64,000 nucleotides of DNA from Bacillus dicomae (lineage in GTDB: Bacteria > Bacillota > Bacilli > Bacillales > Bacillaceae_G). Location of the stretch: positions 806,001 through 870,000 of the forward strand of contig NZ_VHIV01000002.1 in assembly GCF_006494425.1 (NCBI RefSeq), written 5' to 3'. Below the pieces are notes generated by a model. It saw only the letters and a list, made by a program, of their open reading frames with translations, did not search any database and was not told the DNA's origin. The stretch's first letter is position 1. Each line of letters starts with the position of its first letter. Both the position numbers and the translations under genes were made by a program. Below are positions 58,176 through 64,000 of the stretch, in pieces.

Positions 58176-58451
58176 ATGCGTTCAGTACAAGATGCATTAT
58201 ATAATTGGTTAACAATTAAAACAGTTGCCGAAGCACGTCCGGATGATATTGCCGCAAAAGAAACGTATTTGTTATTTCAAAATATGATATATGAAGACCA
58301 TAAATTAAAGAATGTAGAAGTTCAAAAGAACGAAGAAATGTATTTGATTACATATGAAATGAATGGGGAAAGAAAGTCTGCAAGGTTTCCATTAGAAGCT
58401 ATAGATTGTTTTTTGGATCAGATGAATCGTGAACCCGAAAAATATAAATAA
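58176..58451 (+). CDS. Small conserved hypothetical protein
   Basis: ATG 58176 follows GAGGAGG by nine bases; an earlier GTG at 58158 overlaps ylaH. The 91-residue product begins MRSVQDALYNWLTIKTVAEA and ends in a predicted alpha/beta domain (YLITYEMNGERKSARFPLEA). No family is recognised. It is the second gene of the ylaH unit, with a terminator after it. Confidence 0.72.
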   Translation: MRSVQDALYNWLTIKTVAEARPDDIAAKETYLLFQNMIYEDHKLKNVEVQKNEEMYLITYEMNGERKSARFPLEAIDCFLDQMNREPEKYK

Positions 58452-58481
58452 GTCCTTATCTATATGATTAAGGACTTATTT
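58448..58481. terminator. Bidirectional terminator before ylaI
   Basis: ATAAGTCCTTA (58448-58458) pairs with TAAGGACTTAT (58469-58479), between convergent genes. Confidence 0.8.
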
Positions 58482-58486
58482 GCATT

Positions 58487-58687
58487 TTACCAATCGTCTT
58501 CGACTTTTTTATCACGATATAATCGGAAATTACCACTTGCATGACGTTCTATCGTACGTTCTGCAATTCGTTCCGAACATTCCGTACACATGTATGTATG
58601 AATAGGGCGATTACGCAGTTTTTTTGCCATAGGATTTTCATCATCTAACATATCTTTTTTATCACAAATCATACATTTGACTCTCAT
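58487..58687 (-). CDS. ylaI: YlaI, zinc-ribbon protein (DUF2197)
   Basis: The 66-residue protein has two CxxC pairs, MRVKCMICDKKD and YMCTECSERI, that should bind zinc, and a basic Arg/His-rich tail. It matches B. subtilis YlaI in length and position after ylaH. The start ATG at 58687 follows GAGGTGACG. Function unknown. Confidence 0.85.
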   Translation of the reverse strand: MRVKCMICDKKDMLDDENPMAKKLRNRPIHTYMCTECSERIAERTIERHASGNFRLYRDKKVEDDW

Positions 58688-58832
58688 TTCGTCACCTCAA
58701 TACGAATTCTATCAATATAAGTATATCATGGAAGTGTAATGTTTTTGAATAATAGCGGGAAAAAATAATATTTTCGCAATTCGAAAAATAGGTTATGATA
58801 AGGATATATTAAGTTTATTTGGAGGTGAAAAT

Positions 58833-59288
58833 ATGGCGAATGTAGTAGAGCCTACATTAACAGATAACCTAGTACAAACGTTACGTAAAGAGTGCATTGT
58901 TATGGTAGCAACAACAGATTTCGAAAAACAAGTTCCTAACGTAAGTGCTATATCTTGGGTGTATGCAGTGAGTAAAACTAGTATTCGATTTGCAGTAGAT
59001 CAACGTTCACGTATTGTGGAAAATATACGGCATAGTACTGGATTGGTATTGACTATAATGGCGAATGAATCCGTATTTTCTATAAGTGGCACAGGTGAAA
59101 TTTTGACTGATAGAATGGAAGGCATTCCTCTAAAATTAACTGTAATAGAAGTAAATGTGCAAGAAGTACGTGATGTTATGTTTTATGGAGCAAAACTTGC
59201 AACTGAACCAACATATGAAAAAACATACGATCTTCGGGCAGCAAAAAAGCTCGATAACCAAGTGTTGGTAGGAATGAAAGAATTATAA
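58833..59288 (+). CDS. Pyridoxamine-phosphate-oxidase-like (FMN-binding split barrel) protein
   Basis: ATG 58833 follows TTGGAGGTGA. The 151-residue protein looks like a PPOX-type split barrel: VMVATTDFEKQVPNVSAISW, IRFAVDQRSRIVENIRHSTG and FSISGTGEILTDRMEG. Such proteins bind FMN, F420 or haem, but the ligand here is unknown. It sits between ylaI and ylaK and appears to be its own unit. Confidence 0.75.
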   Translation: MANVVEPTLTDNLVQTLRKECIVMVATTDFEKQVPNVSAISWVYAVSKTSIRFAVDQRSRIVENIRHSTGLVLTIMANESVFSISGTGEILTDRMEGIPLKLTVIEVNVQEVRDVMFYGAKLATEPTYEKTYDLRAAKKLDNQVLVGMKEL

Positions 59289-59534
59289 ATGTGATAAATA
59301 AGAAAGTCAGTTATTAACTTTTGTAATCGGTTATTGTGATTTTATGTTAATAATTATAATTAAAAGTAATATATTGAATAGAAATGAATAAAAAATAAAT
59401 AAAAGGTTTAATGGCTATAAATTTCGATTCTACCTCGTTTATACGGTACATATAATTATAACAATGGTTCGTCCATATTTTATGGATGAAACCCTTGTTC
59501 TACAAATTTAAAAGTGGAGTCAGGGGGTAACAGG

Positions 59535-60863
59535 TTGGATAAAATTTATGTGTTAGATACGAATGTACTTTTGCAGGATCCTTTATCTATTTTTTCATTT
59601 GAAACCAATGAAGTAGTGATTCCAGCAGTTGTATTAGAAGAGGTTGACTCGAAAAAACGTTATATGGATGAAGTAGGAAGAAACGCTCGTTATGTATCTA
59701 AGTTAATAGACAAATTTCGTGAAATAGGAAAGCTGCATGAAAGTATTCCGCTAGAAAACGGCGGCACATTTCGTATTGAATTAAATCATCGTTCATTTGT
59801 CCAGCTACAAGATATTTTTGTAGAAAAAACAAATGATAATCGAATTTTAGCTGTAGCGAAAAATCTATCTTTAGAAGAACAAGAAAAAGAGGATGGTAAG
59901 TCTGTCATTTTAGTAAGTAAAGACGTGCTCGTAAGGGTAAAAGCTGATGCGATTGGTTTGAAGGCGGAAGATTATTTAAGTGATCGCGTAATTGAAGTAG
60001 AAAATATATACTCAGGATTTTTAGAAGGGTATATATCAAAAGAACAATTGGATTATTTTTATGAAAAAGGTGAATTGCCTTTATCTGAAATTGCAAATCA
60101 TCCTTTTTATCCAAATCAGTTTGTAGTAATGAAAGATGCATTAGGGGGATCTAGTTCAGCACTTGGCATTGTGGATCATTTAGGCAAGAAAGTAAAGAAA
60201 CTTATTTTTCACAATGAACAAGTATGGGGGATACGACCACGAAATGTGCAGCAAATTATGGGATTAGAATTGTTACTTCGGGAAGATATTCCGCTAGTAA
60301 CGTTAACGGGGAAAGCTGGTACAGGAAAAACATTACTAGCTCTAGCTTCGGGGCTCATGCAAACGGAAGATTTAGGACTATATAAAAAACTACTCGTTGC
60401 AAGGCCGATTGTTCCAGTCGGGAAAGATATCGGTTATTTACCAGGAGAAAAAGAAGAAAAGTTAAGACCGTGGATGCAACCGATTTTTGATAATCTAGAG
60501 TATTTATTTAATACGAAAAAGCCCGGAGAGTTAGATGCTATTTTAGCTGGAATGGGCTCGATTGAAGTAGAAGCTCTTACCTATATACGTGGAAGAAGTA
60601 TTCCAGATCAGTTCATTATAATTGACGAAGCACAAAATTTAACGAAGCATGAAGTGAAAACGATACTAACAAGGGTAGGAGAAAAAAGTAAAATCGTATT
60701 AATGGGCGATCCTCAGCAAATTGATCATCCGTATTTGGATGAATATAATAACGGTTTAACATATGTTGTAGAGAAGTTTAAAGAGCAACGTATTAGTGGT
60801 CATGTAAAGTTTGTTAAAGGGGAGCGATCTAATTTAGCTCAACTAGCAGCTGATTTATTATAA
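59535..60863 (+). CDS. ylaK: YlaK, PIN domain plus PhoH-like ATPase
   Basis: TTG 59535 lies seven bases after AGGGGG, giving 442 residues as in B. subtilis YlaK; the GTG at 59514 is rejected. The N-terminal 150 residues form a PIN domain (YVLDTNVLLQDP with the first catalytic Asp). The C-terminal half is a PhoH ATPase with Walker A TLTGKAGTGKTLLA and Walker B FIIIDEAQNLT. PIN-PhoH (PhoH2) proteins act as RNA helicase/ribonucleases. It is monocistronic. Confidence 0.9.
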   Translation: MDKIYVLDTNVLLQDPLSIFSFETNEVVIPAVVLEEVDSKKRYMDEVGRNARYVSKLIDKFREIGKLHESIPLENGGTFRIELNHRSFVQLQDIFVEKTNDNRILAVAKNLSLEEQEKEDGKSVILVSKDVLVRVKADAIGLKAEDYLSDRVIEVENIYSGFLEGYISKEQLDYFYEKGELPLSEIANHPFYPNQFVVMKDALGGSSSALGIVDHLGKKVKKLIFHNEQVWGIRPRNVQQIMGLELLLREDIPLVTLTGKAGTGKTLLALASGLMQTEDLGLYKKLLVARPIVPVGKDIGYLPGEKEEKLRPWMQPIFDNLEYLFNTKKPGELDAILAGMGSIEVEALTYIRGRSIPDQFIIIDEAQNLTKHEVKTILTRVGEKSKIVLMGDPQQIDHPYLDEYNNGLTYVVEKFKEQRISGHVKFVKGERSNLAQLAADLL

Positions 60864-60893
60864 AAAGGAGTGAGCCGAAGCTCACTCCTTTTT
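60862..60893. terminator. Bidirectional terminator after ylaK
   Basis: A perfect 14-bp stem (60862-60875 with 60880-60893), loop CGAA, overlapping the ylaK stop. Confidence 0.9.
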
Positions 60894-60910
60894 TCTTCCA
60901 AGTATACACT

Positions 60911-61408
60911 TTAAATAATTGTGAATTTACGGATGTTACGGATTGGATTTTGTCTATTAGATCCATCATTGTAATATAGATGAACAGGCCCATCCTCTTT
61001 TAATGGTTTTCCTTCTTTTGAAAAACCAAGAATAGCATTTTTGACAGTTTCTAATGGAAGCGTTATTGTATCATCTACTGTTTCAATCTCGACTTGCGTA
61101 GCGTCATCTGAAATTTCGGCGTTAGCAAGAAAAGGTTGAAATGGCATACCGAAGGTTCCAGTAATTAGCTGTTCTTTTTTATATTTCTTTACACTTTGTT
61201 GTATCGGCGGGAAAGCAGCACCATCACGGATTTCGCGATCCCAATGTTCTGAAGTGTTTTTTAAATAAGCTTCTAGTTCTGAAGTGTTTTCTCTCGTTTC
61301 ATCAAAGTAAGTTGTCAAATCTACTTTTCGATCATCAAAGATCCAAACGGTTGGATCGATAGTGATTGGAAAACGAACCTTTCCATTAATAAATAAAATT
61401 TCGCTCAT
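60911..61408 (-). CDS. ylaL: YlaL-like conserved protein
   Basis: The 165-residue protein begins MSEILFINGKVRFPITIDPT and has a Tyr/Lys-rich middle and beta-rich end (VHLYYNDGSNRQNPIRNIRK). Its place between ylaK and ylaN suggests B. subtilis YlaL; I am less sure of the sequence match than of the position. No membrane segment or catalytic motif is obvious. It starts after GGGGGAAC. Confidence 0.7.
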   Translation of the reverse strand: MSEILFINGKVRFPITIDPTVWIFDDRKVDLTTYFDETRENTSELEAYLKNTSEHWDREIRDGAAFPPIQQSVKKYKKEQLITGTFGMPFQPFLANAEISDDATQVEIETVDDTITLPLETVKNAILGFSKEGKPLKEDGPVHLYYNDGSNRQNPIRNIRKFTII

Positions 61409-61558
61409 TGTTGTTCCCCCATTTGTGTTATACTCCCACTTTTCAGTATAATAGTATTAGACACTATTGTCACAAAAAATGTTTCTATTGCAATTTATTA
61501 AAACTATCGCTAATATTAATAGATAGGAGAGAGTAGGACGGAAACGGAGGGAATCAAT

Positions 61559-61846
61559 TTGGCGTCTGAGACAGTATCAAATCATCAGGAAAAGGCACTA
61601 GCCCTTCTACAAGCGGATGCGGAGAAGATTTTAAGACTTATTAAGGTGCAAATGGACCATCTTACAATGCCGCAATGTCCATTATATGAAGAAGTGTTAG
61701 ACACACAAATGTTTGGACTATCCCGCGAAGTCGATTTTGCAGTTCGCCTTGGTCTTATTGCAGAAGAACAAGGGAAAGCAATGTTAGGAGAGCTTGAACG
61801 TGAGTTATCTGCACTTCATGAAGCATTTACAAACAAACAACAATAA
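61559..61846 (+). CDS. ylaN: YlaN, iron-responsive Fur partner (UPF0358)
   Basis: TTG 61559 follows GGAGGG. The 95-residue helical protein matches Yla[41 protein letters not shown] and [16 protein letters not shown]. In B. subtilis YlaN is important under iron limitation and binds Fur, relieving repression. It lies before ftsW as in B. subtilis. A terminator follows. Confidence 0.9.
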
Positions 61847-61861
61847 CGGGTTCAAATAAGG

Positions 61862-61892
61862 GGGCTCAAACTGAAAAAGTTTGGGCTTTTTA
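61862..61892 (+). terminator. Terminator of ylaN
   Basis: GGGCTCAAACT pairs with AGTTTGGGCTT (one wobble), followed by TTTATTTG. Confidence 0.8.
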
Positions 61893-61971
61893 TTTGTATA
61901 ATAAAGCAGGAAGAATCAATGTACATATGGAATACAACAATAATTAAATTGAAACAGAGAGAGGAAATGAA

Positions 61972-63150
61972 ATGAAAAGAGTATGGAAATCAATGGATTA
62001 TTCATTATTACTTCCTCTTGTTATCTTATGTGTGCTGGGAGTTATAATGGTATATAGTTCTAGTTCCATTGTTGCGATTTCGAGGTTTGATAAACCAGCA
62101 AATTTCTTTTTTAAAAGACAATTAATTACTTTAGCTGCTGGGACAATAGTATTAATAATTCTTGCTATTATCCCATATAAAGTGTGGAGAAAACGAATCT
62201 TTTTATTGGGGAGTTATGGAATTAGTGTAGCATTATTAGCAGCAGCTGCCTTCTTTGCTAAAGCAGTAAATGGTGCAAATGGATGGATATTTGGAATACA
62301 GCCTGCAGAATTTGTTAAGATAACAGTTATTCTCGTATTGGCTCATTTCTTTGCGAAGAGGCAAGAAACGAATACGTCTGTTTTTAAAGGATCAGGACCA
62401 GTACTTTTAGGTGTTGGTTTAATCATGTTTTTAATTTTAAAGCAAAATGACTTAGGTACCGATTTGTTAATTGCAGGAACGGTAGGAATTATGTTCTTTT
62501 GTTCAGGAGTTAATGTTAACTTGTGGATAAAAAGATTCTTGTTAACTTCTATAGTATGGGTTCCGGCGTTGTATTTCCTCGGGAACTATAAATTAAGTCT
62601 GTACCAAAAAGCCCGGTTTACTGTGTTTCTTGATCCATTTAGCGATCCGCAAAAGGATGGATTCCAATTAATAAATTCATTTATTGGAATTGCTTCAGGT
62701 GGGCTAAATGGTAGAGGGTTAGGAAATAGTGTACAAAAGTATGGTTACTTACCAGAACCACAAACGGATTTTATAATGGCAATTATATCTGAAGAACTTG
62801 GTTTTATAGGTGTGGCTATTATTTTAGTCTGTTTATTGCTTATAATTATTCGGGCGTTTAGAGTTGCACAAAAGTGTAAAGATCCATTTGGAAGTTTAAT
62901 AGCCATCGGAATTGCAAGTTTGTTTGGAGTACAAACGTTTGTTAATGTCGGTGGTATGTCTGGATTAATACCACTTACGGGAGTTCCTTTACCGTTTGTT
63001 AGTTATGGCGGGAGTTCCTTATTAGCTAATCTACTCGCGATGGGGATATTATTAAATATTGCTAGTTATGTAAAACGACAAGAGAAACAACAAAATGAGG
63101 TAGTTAAAGAAAGAGAACAAGGTGGACCACATCTTGTAGTTGTAAAATAA
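61972..63150 (+). CDS. ftsW: FtsW, septal peptidoglycan glycosyltransferase
   Basis: The 392-residue SEDS-family protein has about ten membrane helices and the motifs KQNDLGTDLLIAGTVGIMFF and PLPFVSYGGSSLL. FtsW polymerises lipid II at the division septum with a class B PBP. Its place between ylaN and pycA favours FtsW over the paralogues RodA and SpoVE. The start ATG follows GAGAGGAAATG. No partner PBP gene is adjacent. Confidence 0.92.
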   Translation: MKRVWKSMDYSLLLPLVILCVLGVIMVYSSSSIVAISRFDKPANFFFKRQLITLAAGTIVLIILAIIPYKVWRKRIFLLGSYGISVALLAAAAFFAKAVNGANGWIFGIQPAEFVKITVILVLAHFFAKRQETNTSVFKGSGPVLLGVGLIMFLILKQNDLGTDLLIAGTVGIMFFCSGVNVNLWIKRFLLTSIVWVPALYFLGNYKLSLYQKARFTVFLDPFSDPQKDGFQLINSFIGIASGGLNGRGLGNSVQKYGYLPEPQTDFIMAIISEELGFIGVAIILVCLLLIIIRAFRVAQKCKDPFGSLIAIGIASLFGVQTFVNVGGMSGLIPLTGVPLPFVSYGGSSLLANLLAMGILLNIASYVKRQEKQQNEVVKEREQGGPHLVVVK

Positions 63151-63151
63151 A

Positions 63152-63185
63152 AACACATTGTGCTTTAGAGCGCGATGTGTTTTTT
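63152..63185 (+). terminator. Terminator of ftsW
   Basis: AAACACAT...ATGTGTTT stem with inner G/C pairs and a T-tract. Confidence 0.8.
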
Positions 63186-63238
63186 TATTTTTAAGTAGTT
63201 TTAAATGTGATGTATTAATTTCCGTTTTAATTAAAAAA

Positions 63239-63266
63239 TATATCACATTTAATTAAATGTGATATA
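63239..63266. promoter_or_regulatory. 28-bp perfect palindrome upstream of pycA
   Basis: TATATCACATTTAA is followed directly by its exact complement TTAAATGTGATATA. It contains TCACA and TGTGA elements facing apart. It lies 220 bases before pycA in the ftsW-pycA spacer and has no terminator T-tract, so an operator or a very AT-rich hairpin is likely. Confidence 0.55.
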
Positions 63267-63483
63267 CAATTAAGTTGTTAGAAAAGGAAGAGGTATGCTA
63301 TACTATTTTTGTGAAACAAATTGCACAGAAAACTTATCATTTGTTAAAAAATAAGGTATGATGGATAAAAATAAAGTGAAGCTTTCTAAGTATAATATAA
63401 TGTGGAAAGTGAAGAACTTCACGCTTTTTAAGGTGTGTATATATTTTATCTCTAGAGTGGTAGGAAAGTAGAGGGGGAAAATC
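63267..63483 (+). promoter_or_regulatory. pycA leader region
   Basis: It contains a GTGAA-GAAC-TTCAC hairpin (63408-63421) followed by GCTTTTTAA, which looks like a weak attenuator. An upstream GTGAAG (63376-63381) could pair with the same CTTCAC as an alternative fold. The ribosome site is AGAGGGGG at about 63470. Confidence 0.35.
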
Positions 63484-64000
63484 ATGACAAAGCTGCAACG
63501 TATTCAAAAAGTATTGGTAGCTAACCGTGGAGAGATTGCAATTCGTGTGTTTCGAGCTTGTTCGGAACTAGGATTAAAAACAGTTGCAATCTATTCTAAA
63601 GAGGATAGTGGTTCTTATCATCGCTATAAAGCCGATGAATCCTATTTAGTTGGGGAAGGAAAAAAACCAATTGATGCTTATCTAGATATTGAAGGCATTA
63701 TTGAGATTGCGAAAAGTAATCATGTAGATGCAATCCACCCTGGATATGGTTTCTTGTCAGAAAATATTCAATTCGCGAAACGTTGTGAAGAAGAAGGAAT
63801 TATCTTTATCGGTCCGAAAAGTAAGCATTTAGATATGTTTGGAGATAAAGTGAAAGCAAGAACACAAGCGCAGCTAGCACAAATTCCAGTTATTCCTGGA
63901 AGTGATGGACCAGTAGATTCGTTAGAAGAAGTTAAAGAATTCGCTGAAAAGTATGATTACCCGATTATTATTAAAGCTTCCCTTGGCGGTGGCGGTCGTG
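63484..64000 (+). CDS. pycA: Pyruvate carboxylase, N-terminal part (cut by window edge)
   Basis: ATG 63484 follows AGAGGGGG. The visible 172 residues are the biotin carboxylase N-terminal domain: KVLVANRGEIAIRVFRACSE, AIHPGYGFLSEN, FIGPKSKHLDMFGDKVKART, and the start of the ATP-grasp glycine loop (IIKASLGGGG). Position after ftsW, as in B. subtilis, identifies pyruvate carboxylase rather than acetyl-CoA carboxylase AccC. It makes oxaloacetate from pyruvate and is a target of DarB/c-di-AMP control in B. subtilis. The rest lies beyond the window. Confidence 0.9.
   Translation, partial: MTKLQRIQKVLVANRGEIAIRVFRACSELGLKTVAIYSKEDSGSYHRYKADESYLVGEGKKPIDAYLDIEGIIEIAKSNHVDAIHPGYGFLSENIQFAKRCEEEGIIFIGPKSKHLDMFGDKVKARTQAQLAQIPVIPGSDGPVDSLEEVKEFAEKYDYPIIIKASLGGGGR

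Overview
The window is low-GC Firmicute DNA. Protein sequences and gene order point to a chromosome segment of the Bacillus cereus group. Long blocks follow the order of the B. subtilis yku, ykq-ykr-pdh and yla regions, and the proteins resemble B. subtilis orthologues closely (PatA, NucA/Nin, YkuE, FadH, YkuI, AbbA, CcpC, DapH, RNase J1, PDH, Tgl, SpeA, TypA, YlaK, YlaN, FtsW). I see no rRNA, tRNA, CRISPR array, insertion sequence or intact prophage. This is mostly core genome with a few lineage-specific insertions.

Layout. 1-8.3 kb: maltodextrin use, with a truncated GH13 glucosidase, a divergent cyclomaltodextrinase/neopullulanase, malEFG transporter genes and a LacI-type regulator; three operator-like sites lie in the shared control region. 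8.3-9.5 kb: patA, the aminotransferase of the acetylated lysine/diaminopimelate route, whose other two steps (dapH, dapL) lie at 35-37 kb. 9.6-13.3 kb: a small conserved protein, an orphan sporulation-type histidine kinase, a MerR/coiled-coil protein and the competence pair nucA-nin. 13.3-16 kb: metE behind a cobalamin riboswitch. 16-22.9 kb is more accessory: NUDIX hydrolase, PadR regulator, 14-TM efflux pump with an operator-like palindrome, a DUF11-like protein, a holin-like remnant, a degenerate GGDEF protein, ykyA and ykyB. 23-26.9 kb: ppx-ppk polyphosphate genes. 27-37 kb: the yku block (ykuE, fadH, ykuI, ykuJ, ykuK, abbA, darB, ccpC, dapH, dapL), interrupted by two copies of a structured intergenic repeat. 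37-43 kb: ktrC, rnjA, rpoY, a 23-residue cationic peptide gene, ykrA, def and a YjcZ-like sporulation gene. 43.6-48.5 kb: pdhABCD. 49.8-50.5 kb: three tandem SR1P-like genes between pdhD and speA, the place where B. subtilis has the dual-function RNA SR1. 50.5-52.9 kb: spore transglutaminase tgl and speA. 53-64 kb: yktA/B, an inositol-phosphatase-family gene, ylaF, typA, ylaH, ylaI, a PPOX-type protein, ylaK (phoH-like), ylaL, ylaN, ftsW and the start of pycA.

How the parts connect. Central carbon control recurs: maltodextrin uptake, PDH, CcpC, SR1P with CcpN-like boxes, and pyruvate carboxylase. c-di-AMP targets recur too: DarB, KtrC and pyruvate carboxylase are all here. Sporulation genes are scattered (histidine kinase, abbA, tgl, YjcZ-like and a Pro/Tyr-rich coat-like gene), and the last three carry sigma-E/K-like -10 elements. 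The most interesting observations are the triplicated SR1P cluster with an inverted pair of CcpN-like boxes, the two covarying structured repeats, the short cationic peptide gene beside rpoY-rnjA, the degenerate GGDEF and EAL proteins, and several long perfect palindromes in control regions.
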